Positions 22,326 through 34,453 of a stretch of 46,513 bases of DNA are shown here, in pieces. Position numbers and translations under genes: made by a program. The notes under the pieces are model-generated. The model did not search any database. It saw only the letters and a program-made list of their open reading frames with translations, and had not been told where the DNA came from. Each line of letters opens with the position of its first letter. Position 1 is the first letter of the stretch. The stretch is from Perkinsus olseni (lineage: Eukaryota > Perkinsozoa > Perkinsida), in assembly GCA_013115125.1 (NCBI GenBank), contig JABANN010000259.1, positions 1 through 46,513 on the forward strand, written 5' to 3'.

Positions 22326-23112
22326 ATGAACCCGTCAACGAAGGCACCAGCCCCTTCACCTGCACTTGGCGGATTCTCGACTACTGCTACTGGTCTCAAG
22401 CTACGAGTTCAGAATGTTGCAAAGACACTGCAGGTAGCCGACGAGCCCAACCCTGCCGGAATTCCGCGGTTCGCGCGGAGGTGGAACGTTTGAGCTCTGC
22501 TACAGGACAAATGAGAGACCCCTCCATATAGCGTGGATGATGTGGTCTATACCAGCCGCGGTTTCTCTCAGAATCAGACGGATGTCCTAGGAGAGGACCG
22601 AACCTACCTCAACCATATCAAGTCCGCGACCTCCTCTGCTGACCACGGACTCACCAAAGAACTGGACGATATACAACGGTACTCCTACTCGAGTATGGGG
22701 GCACATCTCAGAGCTCAGATACTTCCAAGCCGAGTTGCAGCAGATGGACGAAGACTTCAAAGTTAAGGTAAGCTTATTCGATGGCATCCGAAAGAACGCA
22801 GTGCGTCTGGTCGTCGTGCTTCCCCACTCGTTGGTTTGGCTTCATCGCCTCTGACGAGTGGTGCTCACAAGACGCTGAGGCGTCCTCAGCGGGCAGGCTC
22901 CTGTGCATAATGAAGTCACCTGTTCAGGTGGATGTCCAGAAGAACGAGAATGTCCGCCTGCAGCAATGCCTCACCACATTGAAAAGTAAGCTCATTCCAC
23001 TGTTCAAGGTACCCATTGATTTTATTCAGCTGAAAAGACCATGCTGCATCAGCAAATCATCTCAATGCAGCACAAAGTGGAGGAGATAGAGGAAGAAATT
23101 GGCTCGGAGTAG
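22326..23112 (+). CDS. Small coiled-coil protein
   Basis: I do not recognise the family. The start is MNPSTKAPAPSPALGGFSTT with the helix LKLRVQNVAKTLQ. Later exons give LRYFQAELQQMDEDFKVK, VDVQKNENVRLQQCLTTLK and EKTMLHQQIISMQHKVEEI, ending EEIGSE at 23112. The last three exons join in phase as a continuous parallel-type coil. Middle exons between 22480 and 22700 are less sure. It sits on plus between the SNARE and DUF1769 copy 2. A tethering or cytoskeletal role is possible but not shown. Confidence 0.58.
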
Positions 23113-23407
23113 CGAGGTGATAACCGAAAGGTCTCTCCTGCGGAATTCGGTACTCCGGAGATATCTCCAGCTCGAGTCCCCTCTTCTGTCTATTCGTTAG
23201 CCGCTCGTCTTCTTCTCAGGCATGTGTATGTAATCTACAGTAGAAGAGCATATTATCATATAGATGTACAAAATGATGACGCATGTCGTTGTGTGTGGGC
23301 ATTGCACTGCACCTAGTCGAGTTCCTCACGACTCCCAAGGGGTTAATAATGCGGCAATAGGTCTCTCTTCTGCAGGGTGTAGGCGGATCTGCCGAAGTTC
23401 GACTGAA

Positions 23408-24676
23408 ATGACTCAGCCCGTCATCCAGGATTCACCGCGCATGAAGAATGAGGATGGCATTAAGGTCGACCCTCGCAGCACGTTCGACTACTACGGTGCA
23501 TGCTACGATGTATCGTCGGACGGGAAAATACGAGAATGTCGACGACTCACGGTGAACTCAGCAGAGTATTACGCTCGAGTCGCCTACAAATCCCGTGAGA
23601 ACGATTCCTCAGACCCATGCCCATCGAGACTGAGTGGTTCAAAGGCCACATAATGGTCATGCACAAGCCCCCAGGTCCGGATGGCACGCCCTTCCGGTAT
23701 CTAGACTATCTGGGATCCAAGCGCAGGTGAGTTGCTTGTACCAGCCCGACGGGATGACCATTCTCTTCCAGGCGCTGGGAGATGCGGTGGCAAGGCCGGT
23801 TCAAAAAGGAAGTCCCTTCCGACTTGCGGTTCGGCCTCGAAGTCGATAACGATCCGCCGGAGCTCGGCTTTGCAACACGCACGCTGGTGCGAATCCTCTT
23901 CAAAGTTGCTTCGCGACTGGCTGAGGCCCGAGGGTCTCATTTGTACTGCAATTATGGAAGCCAGCGGCACAGCGATCATGGTGCTACGTACTTCATGTTT
24001 CCACTACAGTCCGCGGATACGGTCTTGGAGCACGACCTCGACGACCCGACTATCCCGGCTATCTGCACGAACGAGAACTTGAAAGGGACAGTGCCAATTA
24101 AGCACAAGTTTAGAACTGATAAAGTGTACACGTTCTGTTACTATTCTATGTACTGCGATTTTGTCACTTGGGATATCCGAAACGTCTTCGGCGTATCCGG
24201 CACTTGTTTGAAGTCTATGCTCGGTCCCCAGCCATTCCGCATTGCCCTGAAGGATCCTGTCAGAAACGAGTATTACATGAACATGCTCCTAGCGCATAGA
24301 ACCCTGACTCGAGAGTGGGCGGCGCATTTCGAGAGCCAGGACCAGGAAGAGCTGCAGAGGGAGCATAGTGTTGCAAGCTTCTACTCCGCAGTCAGCGGCA
24401 ACGAGAGCCCCAGTGCTTCCAATGCACACACGGTGAGTTCACCTGTGAGCTGCACGAAGAGGTCAATAAGATCGCGTATTTGGCAGTGGGTGTTCGTGCC
24501 TTGTATTGCTTCACGGAAACGACTTGCAGAGCAGAGCTCTCGTGCATGCCAAGAGATTGTTATTAGCTCATTACCACCACCTACCGTCAGCAGGCAGCCT
24601 ACGAACAAGAGGCAACGGCGCCGACAGCTTGCTCGACCTGGGCAAAGATTCTGACAATACTACTGTACCATTTTGA
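23408..24676 (+). CDS. DUF1769 family protein, copy 2
   Basis: This is a paralogue of the gene at 17.9-19.4 kb. Matching blocks in order are FDYYGACYDV, GHIMVMHKPPG, RRWEMRWQGRFKK, FMFPLQSADTV, YTFCYYSMYCDFVTWDIRNV, GPQPFRIALKD and NEYYMNMLLAHR. The exon break before RRWE is at the same place as in copy 1. The frame changes between the SRENDSSDP block and MPIETEWFKG near 23617-23625 with no good intron to explain it. That implies a missed splice, a one-base sequence error or a real frameshift. The tail uses an intron (about 24433-24527) to end DNTTVPF at 24676; without it a stop comes at 24654. The family function is unknown. Confidence 0.76.
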
Positions 24677-25130
24677 AGTAGATCGCTCATCACGGTATTA
24701 CTGTGGAGCAGCACGTGCTTGTCGACGACGATGTTCAAGCTATTTGAAGTTTCGAGTTCAAGTTACCACAAAGGGACCCTCTCGCGATTAACGTACACCG
24801 CACAAGGGACAGTTAGAAGAGTGTAGTGATTAGAAGTCGTAATGACGTCGAATTCGCGTTTACCCTTGGTGCACACTGTTAACGCAGGTCTCTTGATAAA
24901 GTACCGTTCATGTCAGTAAGACCACGGAAAGCATGCAAAGATTTCATGAAGATGCTCGTCAAATGACCAATGGAATGACTAAGAAAGCTCGAAAGTTTGG
25001 ACTTCCATTGTCACTGGACTAATGCTGGGACGCTGGTTCAGCAATGGGCTCGTCGAAGCCAGCAGACCTTGCATCCGGGGCTACACCCCGCTTGAACCCT
25101 CTTTCTTCACCGGAGCTACCACATGATCTC
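24677..25130. other. Convergent intergenic gap
   Basis: This lies between the tail-to-tail ends of DUF1769 copy 2 and the giant minus-strand gene. A short plus-strand frame starting near 24943 has no support. I see nothing else. Confidence 0.4.
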
Positions 25131-28100
25131 CTAGTAAGAGCAGCTGTCCTCGCGGTAGGTAGAGGGAGAGCCTGCCCCCTTAGCCGTCAGAGGCGGCAAA
25201 GCCTTGATACGAACAAGCTTAGGCAGGACAGTTTTGACTCCCTCAGATGGCCGTTTCAAGCAGATAGTGTCCGCTGGTTGCAGCTCCTGTTCAAGCCCCC
25301 TCCACGGCTTTATCTTGCTACCTATAGAGGGCCCACCTCCACGGCCTGGATTCACGCCCACTCCAGCCGGATCGGCGAAGGTCCCACAGGTTTGCCCATG
25401 GCGGCTCGACGTTGCAAGGCCACCGTTTCCTCGCGCAGCCGACATCGAGAGGCTTAAATTCGGTTTGCCCACGTCGAGTACCCTCCTGCCACCCTGTCCG
25501 GTACAACAACCCCTCGAACCGTTTTCAAACAGACTCTCTGCCGGCTTGACTCTAGGCGATGGTTTGATTGCCTCACTCGTGCAGTTCGTTATCTTTCCAA
25601 ACACGCCAACCCCTCCCAAACAATCCTCCAGTGACATTTCGTGATCGACACGCCCAGTACGGTCAGTAGCCCGAGGTGAGCTCTCCTTGGATGCCTTGAG
25701 CGCCGAATCCACCCCACGCTCTGCCCTACACCCTCCCCTGCTCGTCCTCGCTTGCCCCGACCTATTTGTCCCACAGCCCGCAACCGGCGCCGTGTTACAG
25801 GTCTGCACTACGGGCTCCTGGTAAAGCATCGTTGCGCGACCATCCTCCAACGTTGCCTCGATAAGTCTCCTCTTGACTTTGGGAGAGGCGCGATCACAGC
25901 AGCTGGTGGCCCGGGTTACTTCTGTTTCTACTGGAGGTTCACAGCCCGCGGGGGCAATCGGGCCCAAGCCGAAGAGTTCGGCTGGTGATGCAGTGAGAGG
26001 TCCCCGCCGTGCTAGAGATGGGCCGCTGCGCTTCTGGCGAAGGTTGAGTTGCCGAGCACTGCTAGAGGATCCCGGCACACATTTCACAATCTGACAGCGA
26101 ACTCGTGGACAGCCCAGGGTGGCGGCTTTCTAGAACTGGCACCTACCCGAGATGAGGTGACTGAGTGCATCTTCCATAGCCTCATCTGCTCTGTTCTTCG
26201 AGGGGTGTCTCCCACGGACCTGCGACAATCGCCGAGTTCGGAGACGCTGTGGAAATCCGATAGCCACTTCCGAAAGACCATTACGCGAGCTCGTGCCAGG
26301 CGTCTCACCTCGCTGCGTTTGACCCTCGGCACAGGCCAAACCCATCGATGATCAGTAGTGAGGGAGATGAAAGCGGCCGGAGACAATAACGACGGAACTC
26401 TGAGTCGGGGTGTGTTCGACCGAAAAGGCTGAGCTGATTACTCTGTCGGCGATCGAGCAACCTTCGTCGCTTCAGTTTACGTCTTTCCCATGGAGAGAGA
26501 ACAGTCTCCAGCTGGGGCAGGTAGACGACGGCGCTGGCCTGAAGCGAGCACGTCAACCAACAATCGTTCTGCTGATGGCGGCACCCTTGCTCTGGAAATG
26601 ATGTCAACTTCGCGGACGCAGGTAGTACGATGGACAACGCTACGACAACGATCCTCACCACCATCCTTGAAGGCTGAGAACATCGTCCCAACCAAGGAGT
26701 AGCCAGATAACCGGGAAGACTTCATCGGGCATTTATCTGTGGACTGGCCAGTCTCCCTAAATGCGAAGCGAATGGCAAACTACCCTCTTCTCTGCCGTCC
26801 TCTTGGGGAGAGAAGGCCTCTGAAGTGTCTCCGACCATCCGACTTGCATTGATAATACGGCGGAAGATGCCCGTAAAAGTGGAGAGCCCGTGCTGGGCGC
26901 TCTGTTCGCACCCCAATCCCTCGCCCACCTTCGACGCTTCTAGAGACTGTCTTCCACCGGCCGTTGCTCTACAGATGAAAACGGAACAGTCGTCTAGCGT
27001 GGCCAACCACCAACGAGCGGGGGAGGATCTCGGTAGTTTGGTCGAGTCATGTCTAACTCACCCAATTCGTCGTGCACGCAAGGGGACCCTCCTCCCTGGA
27101 GCCGGTAGACGGTCGCTCGGCGGTGCCACAATCTGAAGCTTACTCAGGTTGAACGACTAGCGCCTCCCTCGTCCGGGACCCACACTCACATGCGTAGCGA
27201 GTTCCTCTTTCGTGAAGTAACGACGAGAGAGAAAGCACCTCGAACAGAGATCAGGTGTTCAACAGAGCACTCACAGGACCCTACTGGGATAGCCGCTGCC
27301 TGGGCTTCGGGGCGAGCCTCGATCCTGCGGAGGTCTTCTCTTCCTCTTCCTCCTCTTCTTGCAGCTGTCGCCGGTCCTGTCTGAGTTTCTCTGCGTTTAT
27401 CTCCTCGAACATGTCGTCCACTCGTTTTCTCCATTCATCGTACCGCCGCTCCTGTCACACGACTGAACGCGCAGCATTGACCCCTCTGCCGCTCCTACTT
27501 GGTACTCATCCAACTCATTCGCTTTACAGCGGATAGTTGGACTATCAGCATCGCGAGCCTTCTGCACAGGTTGAGCCATCGCTGGGCCGCTGTGTACCTG
27601 ACCGCCACGATCAACCTCGCATTATAACCGCCCAATTACGTTATCAACTTCGGGCCACTGCCGCTCAAGGTCACTCACAGGGCGCTCATACTGGTGGAGT
27701 GATTGGTCCCATGTAACAACCTAAACGAGGCTGATTTATGCATTCGTTCTTGGACTGAGGGTCACCCGCCGACTCACAGCAGAACCCTCTGTCTCGAGCG
27801 GAAGTTCGTAGTCCTCAAAACTAGCGTCCACTAGCATCGATGTCAGGGCGTCCTCCAACGAAGCCTTAGCAGCCCCCTGAGGTTGATTGAGAATACCACA
27901 CTCTTCCTAAACGGTCTACGATGTTCCATGTCACCTCGGAGGCTCCAAGCTCAGCGCATTGACGGTCGGAGTCTGATAGTCGAGCTATAAGAGAGGACCC
28001 GCACGCGCCACACTACCGACCATCATGCGTATCCTCTACTGGGCTGACGCCCATAAGGACGCTCTTCAATCGATACCACTCGTTCCGGAGCTCTCCGGCC

Positions 28101-31100
28101 ACCTAGCATTGGAACCTCGGTATCAAATCGCCAACGGCAACTGACTCACCAGACCGCTACTCGGGTCGTGCGCGGTACTTTTCCGCTCGAGTATCCCAAG
28201 CAACTCCTCTATGACCAGCAGCCTAGTCTTAGGCGGGATTTCTTCAAGACGGTCTCGAAGGATCGGGAAGCTGACAGAATTTTCAGATATGCTCAGTCAG
28301 AACGGACAGGACGTGCTCAAGGTGAATTGGAGCGCTCTCTTCAGTCTTCTGTCTTCCCACCAAACCCACTTCTTGTGCAATTCCTCAGCGCTGGACTGCT
28401 GCATCGCAGCTATGAGATAGCCTAGCTGCGTGATCTCCTGTCCAAGCCGTTCCGCGGCTGCCACAAGATGCACGCTAACGGAGGATCTGCGACGTCTCCG
28501 GGGATCCTGCACGGCATGAATCTTCTCGATCTCCCGGTCAACCTCCGAGGCTACCTTCTGAGCCACTGCTACCACACCGCAACCTTGAACATTCAGGTCA
28601 GAAGATCCCGCAAAAAATGCGCTCTGACGAGGACTCGAGAGACCCCCATGCCTGGGGCGGCCACCATAGACGTTACTGCAGCCTGGAGATAGATCTCGAA
28701 CTCGATCTTGCTCGCCAACAGCTGCAAAGGGCGTCCTCAACTGCCCAACCAAAGGCGAGAAGCTACTCACAAGTGGTCGGAGATTCCATAACGGGTCTGC
28801 CGACGATGTGCCTTTCACTACCCAAGTCATCGCCTCTCGTTTGAGCCGCCATGCGCCCCTCCTCCTCGCCTGGTACGAGCTCTGATCCAGCCGCTAGTCC
28901 AACGGCGATGAAGTAGCTCCGAGATTCATCGTGTGTTTCCACTGCGGATCTCTGCTCTATGGTTTGTGCGTGTCGCGCAGCCGGATTAGATTCCCGCTCC
29001 TGCACGACCATATCTTCCGTATCTGAAACATCCGCGATGCGATAGTGACTGCGTTCAACTGAGGGCACTTGAGGATAACAGGTCAGGACGAAGGCGGTGG
29101 TCTGCACCGACGCTCTCCCCTCGACTTGAATGCTGTGCGTGGCTCTCGTCACCCACAACTGAACGGAGCGTTCAGCCACGCGAGCCGCTGAAATATCACC
29201 TACCAGACTCAGAAGCCTCTTCTGCGGGATTTGGGGTAACCTCGGCTCCGCTGCCAGAATCATGACTTCTTGTCTGAGCCGCAGCAGGCCCGTCCTCCTC
29301 AGTGCGTTCCAACTGGATCTGTCGGGCCCTGGTTATCCTGCGTTTCCAGAACCTCTCAAGCTTCTCCGCGACCGCTATCTGCTCCGTCAGGCGTCTACGC
29401 TCCACAGCCAAGTCCTCCTCTTCAAGCGTCTTAGCTCTACTCGGCGTCGCTCGGTTTCTTGTATCTGAGGTCCTCTCAGTCTACCGCGACCCCTTGACTT
29501 CCCCGAAGGCCATGTGTCCGACTAGAGTCGAGACTCAAACTACGGGGGGCTGAGCTCACGTATGGACGGCGGTACACAGCAGTGGCTCACATCAGGTGCC
29601 CTCACACGCAAGAGACACTATGGTGGTTCTGATGATGACGTCAATAGCGTAGAGAGGAGCAGGGAGCAGACGTGTAGCCGTTTGGCCTCCCGTAATGCAC
29701 ACTCACCTGCAAGCCTCGTCGCAGCTATAACGGTGCGTCCACCTTGTTTGAACCTCTGTAATGGACTGATACGACTGAGGGGCACGTCAACGAAGAAGCC
29801 GTGGAGCTCCATATCATTCCGTACCTCTTTCGGCCGTCCCTTGGGAGAGAGGGCGCTGTCACGGATCGGCGAGGACGCCACAGCGAGGATCGTTTCTTGT
29901 CAACCACGACCACCTAGACGATAAAACTTGCCCACTACGTCAGCGCAACCGGCAACTAACCTTCGACTCCCTCTCTTCCCTCTTGGCTGCTATCCGCGCG
30001 TAAACTCCATAGAGAATCAGCCGGACCGCCTGAGAACAAATCTGCGGCGATGTCGATGAGCAGGACTTGCACCCGTGAAGGGTCGAAAATTTCGAGGTCC
30101 TCGCCCTCTTGAGTCTTCTCACGGAGCGCGATAATCTGAATCATCCGACAAATCAGGACAAGAAAAGGGCCGGGGGGCCGCGAGAGCTCCACGAGCCCAC
30201 CTCAGAGCGAGTTCTCGCCCCCTCCTCACGAATCACTGAGTTCATTGCGGCTACTCGCAACGCGTGACCTCGAAAATCCTCGTACCTACAGTGCGTTCAG
30301 GTCTGATTCAGAATTGGTTTACATTCAGAACTTGAAATTCTATGCCCGGACTGCTACTCTGGTGCGAGACCTCTCACACTTGGCACGCTTCCGGAATCAG
30401 AAATACTGATCACCTACTTGCACAGCAGCCTTTCGAACTCCTCCCTTTCCTCCTCCTCTGGATCTGGCAGAACCTCCTCAGCATCCGCCTCCTACAATCG
30501 CTACACATCCGCCCGAGGTACCCAAGCCAGGACTCACCTCCCCCAACAGCTCCCGTACGAGTTCTCGGTATCCCGGATAGACATGAGTGAATCGCTCGAT
30601 TTTAGCGGGGAGATGCTGCAGCGCACGGTTAACCTGCATAGGAATTAACAGGCCCATGTGATCGAAGGCAAGGAATGACTAGACGCACAGATGGTCGTTT
30701 CGGCGCTACACCACGACCGTCGTTCTCACATCAGCCGCTTTCACTTCCCATAGATGCTCCGGCGTATGCGCTAGTTTCTCCAAGGCCGTAGTTAGCCACT
30801 CAATGCCGCCTACGGCACGCCGATGCGCATTCCTAGCCTCTGCGATGAGCTCCTCTTGCGCAGGCTCAAGATAGATCTGACACACTGAGGGCTGCAACTC
30901 AGTTAGGCCAGGCAGACTTCTCTCCACGCCCAGGGGGGACGCCACGTACATCGTCTGGAACCCCAGGTTCTCTTGAGAGGTAGCTCCGGACTTTCCTGCT
31001 GAACGCGATACCCCTGCGGTACAACATTGCAGAGAGAGTGTCGAAGCGGCGGGTAGCCTAAAAAGAGAGGAGATGATTTCGCTTTCAGCCCAGCTGGACT

Positions 31101-33783
31101 AGGAGCGGTTTGCCCCACAATTACCTCCTCGAATTGAGAACGCTGAGCTAGGCAGTCTTTCTGAGCTTTTCTGCTGTCAAGCCAGACCCCATAAGGGATC
31201 GTTTGTTGCCGACCTCCGGTCGTTTCAGCCTCCTTTCGCCCCGAGATGGGCCCGCTGGGGATTGAAGAATCCAAGCTCATCTCGGCCAGCCTCTGAGAAA
31301 CAGCACGGGTGTGTCACAATGTCAACCAGAATGCATCCAATTGACCCACTTGTTCGGCAGCTTCGATCCTTTCTACTAGGATTTGGCGTTCCGAGCTGAG
31401 GTGCCTAGCCCTCCGTAGATGTGCCTCCCACTCGGAGTTTCCCTCGAGTGCGCCCTCGAACTGAGGCGGAGACTCCACGCCACTAGCAGCGCCCTCCCTG
31501 TACGCTACCTCTGAACTGACTATCTCCTGGATTTTCCTTTCGAGCATCCCTCTTGTGTGAGCGATCTTCTCTTCCACCGCCTTCTTACGAGCTTCTAACT
31601 TCGTATGCCTCCTGTCGACTGTGTCCTGAGATCGAACAATGATCGAGTGCAATTCACGAAGGGAGCTCACTTCTAGCACAGCAGCACCGTTCGAGTAGCT
31701 GGACACCGAGTCCGACGATAAGTCGGCCTGACGGACAGATCCACGTGGGGTGGTGAAGTCGCTGTCATGTATGGGCAACTCTTCGTGTCCTTCCGAAGCA
31801 ACCTGGCAGTGCCCAGCTGGCGACGCCAATGCTCTAGTAGCTGGCAAACGGACCTCAGCCGTTCCCTCCGAACTCTCCAGGGCGACTATAAGCTTGAGAT
31901 TGGTACTCTCCGTGACAGCTGTTGTGTGCGCTTCATGCGGAATAGATGCCTGAGCACAGCAATCACAGCGTTCTTCGAAACTCGTGAAGTGATTCCAGCT
32001 AAGTGCCTCCGCGATCAATCCTAGCTTGAAGTTGAATATCGGGTGATTCCTGACTGCCCGCGAGAATGCTGCGAGAAGGCTCTCAGACGGTGCGAGACAG
32101 ATTGAGCAATTTTACAACAACCACGACCTCAACGTCGTCTTTCATCTGGCAAACTTCACTTCCACATCGCAATGAATTGAATACCATTTCGAGAGACCTT
32201 TCCGTCATTTTCGCAGCCCGCGTTAATGCCTGGTACGGAAGGCAGGAAGCTCAACTGAGTCTCCGAAACCCCCGGATTTCTTACGCGTTTGTCTCTTCTC
32301 GCCCGCGCGGTTTGAGCCTGTAAACTTATCTTGCCGTACAATGCAGCCATGCCCTTGTACAGAGAGAGCACATACGTTTGTATGGACAATTTAGCGATGC
32401 ACGCAGAGTCGGCAAGCGCCTCCTTCAATCGCGGCTCCTCCCGAAGCGCCATCAGCTGATACAGTTTCAGCCGCCTATCGGTGTAGCGATGTCTGAAAGT
32501 GGCCGAACTGCGACTACTAATAACGAGGCATCTCGGAGAACGGCGAGCAAAGGACGTCGCTACCTGACCCCGAGCGAGTTGATATCGTCCAGAATTGCCA
32601 CGTACTCCTCGAACTTAGCGGTGTAGCTGTCCATGACACGGCGCATCTGGGTCTTGGCGTGAGCGATCTCTCTCCCTCGAACTTGTCCCATCGAAGATGC
32701 TCCCATCCTGATTCGTCTGGCGTCGAGCCATGATTCCCGCAAGGCGTGAAGCCCTCCCCTAAACGACGACCTCGCATACGTGTCCACTACGGTGAGCAAC
32801 CACGGAAAGACAGAAAATGGTGACCTGCACCACCTGCGAGCGTTTTTCCTTTGTTTGTGTGGCGGGACGCTCATTTCCTCCAGGCAGACGTTCGCGGCAC
32901 TTGTCACAACCCTGGCCTGAAAGGAACGTCTCGCCAAGAGCAGCCTGGCTGAGAGAGTCCAACCTGCTGTTGGATACGGTCGTAGCAATGCAGCAGCTCG
33001 ATGAGACCTTCCGATCGTGAACCTGCGGTCAGTTTTGAACCGTGGGACCGACGAGAGGGGTTTTTTAAGCTTGCTGGAGGTTTTTACGTTTCGGCGGCGT
33101 CAATGGTGGAGGGGCATCTTCCTCCAAAGCCCAAGGCTCATCGATATTGTCTGAAAGGGATTGCTGATCTGGCTGAGAGATCAATGATCATCGTTAATGT
33201 ACAGGGAAAATGAGTACATCAGACCTCTATGTAGTTCGTCGGATAGGACATTGGCGTGGCGGCGTCTCGTGAAAGTTTACACAGATCAGACGGAGGTTTG
33301 AGTATGATAGACTTGCCTTTCTCGAAAAACTCGGGAGGCCCTGCGATGATGTCCTGGACCTCATCGATAACTTCAATCTCACACGACTCTTCGTCGGAGC
33401 TGAGACGAAAAAGACGTATGCGCCTCGGAGCCGAATGATTCCTCTCCGATCGTTGAACGGGAGCAGTCGTTAAGCACCAGTCGGCCAGCCTTCCGAATAT
33501 CTCTTGCACGATATTCGTAACGCCCGAGCGAGAGCTCGATCTCGTGGCCCTGTGGGGGAGCACAGCTCGACGTGTAGAGATACCTAGGGGACCTACGATT
33601 CCCTTATCGTCCAGGGAAATTCGTCGTCACCGCACACCAGAGACTCAGCGAGGACCTAATTGTGGAGAGGTTCTCTAGCGATGAACGAGAACGATGAGTC
33701 ACATGACGCCCCACCCGATCAGGATCATCTCCCTGCAGTAATCTCGTCAATAGAGATATCGTGAAGCTAGCCCTCCGGTGCAT
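25131..33783 (-). CDS. Giant coiled-coil protein, many exons, family unknown
   Basis: A start exon (MHRRASFTISLLTRLLQ, ATG at 33783) joins in phase to VLAESLVCGDDEFPWTIRES, ATRSSSRSGVTNIVQEIFG and EVIDEVQDIIAGPPEFF. Further joins reach SRSEGLIELLHCYDRIQQQ, HALRESWLDARRIRMG with SYTAKFEEYVAILDDINSL, LMALREEPRLKEALADSA, then a large exon (about 32083-31330). That exon is Ser-rich first and then strongly coiled (DRRHTKLEARKKAVEEKI, SSERQILVERIEAAEQV). Further down are QKDCLAQRSQFEEV, AEEVLPDPEEEEREEFERL, RRRLTEQIAVAEKLERFW, SEVDREIEKIHAV, ELRNEWYRLKSVL and RRYDEWRKRVDDMFEEINAEK. A last long exon rich in Gly, Ser and Arg ends at 25131. Charged heptads suggest a long rod, perhaps centrosomal, flagellar or cortical. 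A split into two genes cannot be excluded, especially near 26.3 kb. The junctions before 31.3 kb on the coordinate scale are weaker. Confidence 0.55.
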
Positions 33784-34453
33784 CTCGGTGGGTCCCACTC
33801 CTTCGCGGGCGTTGAGATTCCTGACACGGCACTGCTTCTAGAATGCTCCCATATCCATAGCAAGGTCGGCTAGGGCCCGAGCAGCCTCACCTTGTGCTCA
33901 TCCGGTTCTGGGATCGCCTGCATGGTGCGAAAGGTGTTGGAAGAACAGCCGACGTTGAAACTGAGATTAGTGGATGTTCGTTGGGAGGTGCATGCTACTG
34001 CTCCCCACCTATTGGCACCAAAGGCTTCAGTGGAACGCTAGTATCCGTCCGTGCCGGCTGACTAGAGTGAAGTTTTGTGAAGCGACGGCGACGTGGTGAG
34101 GCACGGTTATGAGCAGGATGCGTCAGGAGCCCATCGTGGCGCATCGAAGGGAAAGCTTACGATGAAAACAAATCATAGTAAGACACAGTTCGAGGTGCCC
34201 GCACTTTACGGAGGAGAGTGAAGAAATCTTGCGCAGTTAGTGCTTGGTTGAGGAAATGAAAGTGCGGCTAAGTTGAGCAAGTTTACCCTCCGACAGCAAC
34301 AAATCGGCAAACGGGCCTTTGGTAATCCGTACTGCGATGATGAAACCAGGGAAGGCTGCTTTAGGGTTTGCCGCGCGGAGACGAAAAGAGATGATTCGAC
34401 TTTCCGAGTTAGGGTCTAGGGAGCTAAGGAGACGCTTCTGGCAGTCTTGAGTG
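33784..34453. other. Divergent promoter region between the giant gene and PP5
   Basis: The giant minus-strand gene and the plus-strand PP5 gene diverge here. A tract ending cag at 34444, ten nt before the PP5 ATG, could be an acceptor. A minus-strand frame over 34237-34542 overlaps PP5 exon 1 in antisense and is not supported. Confidence 0.45.

Noticed and set aside
26050-26400. Sfi1-like centrin-binding repeat reading RARVMVFRKWLSDFH
   Set aside because: That segment lies between a good gtgaga donor and a ccacag acceptor and is more likely an intron read in frame. No series of such repeats follows.
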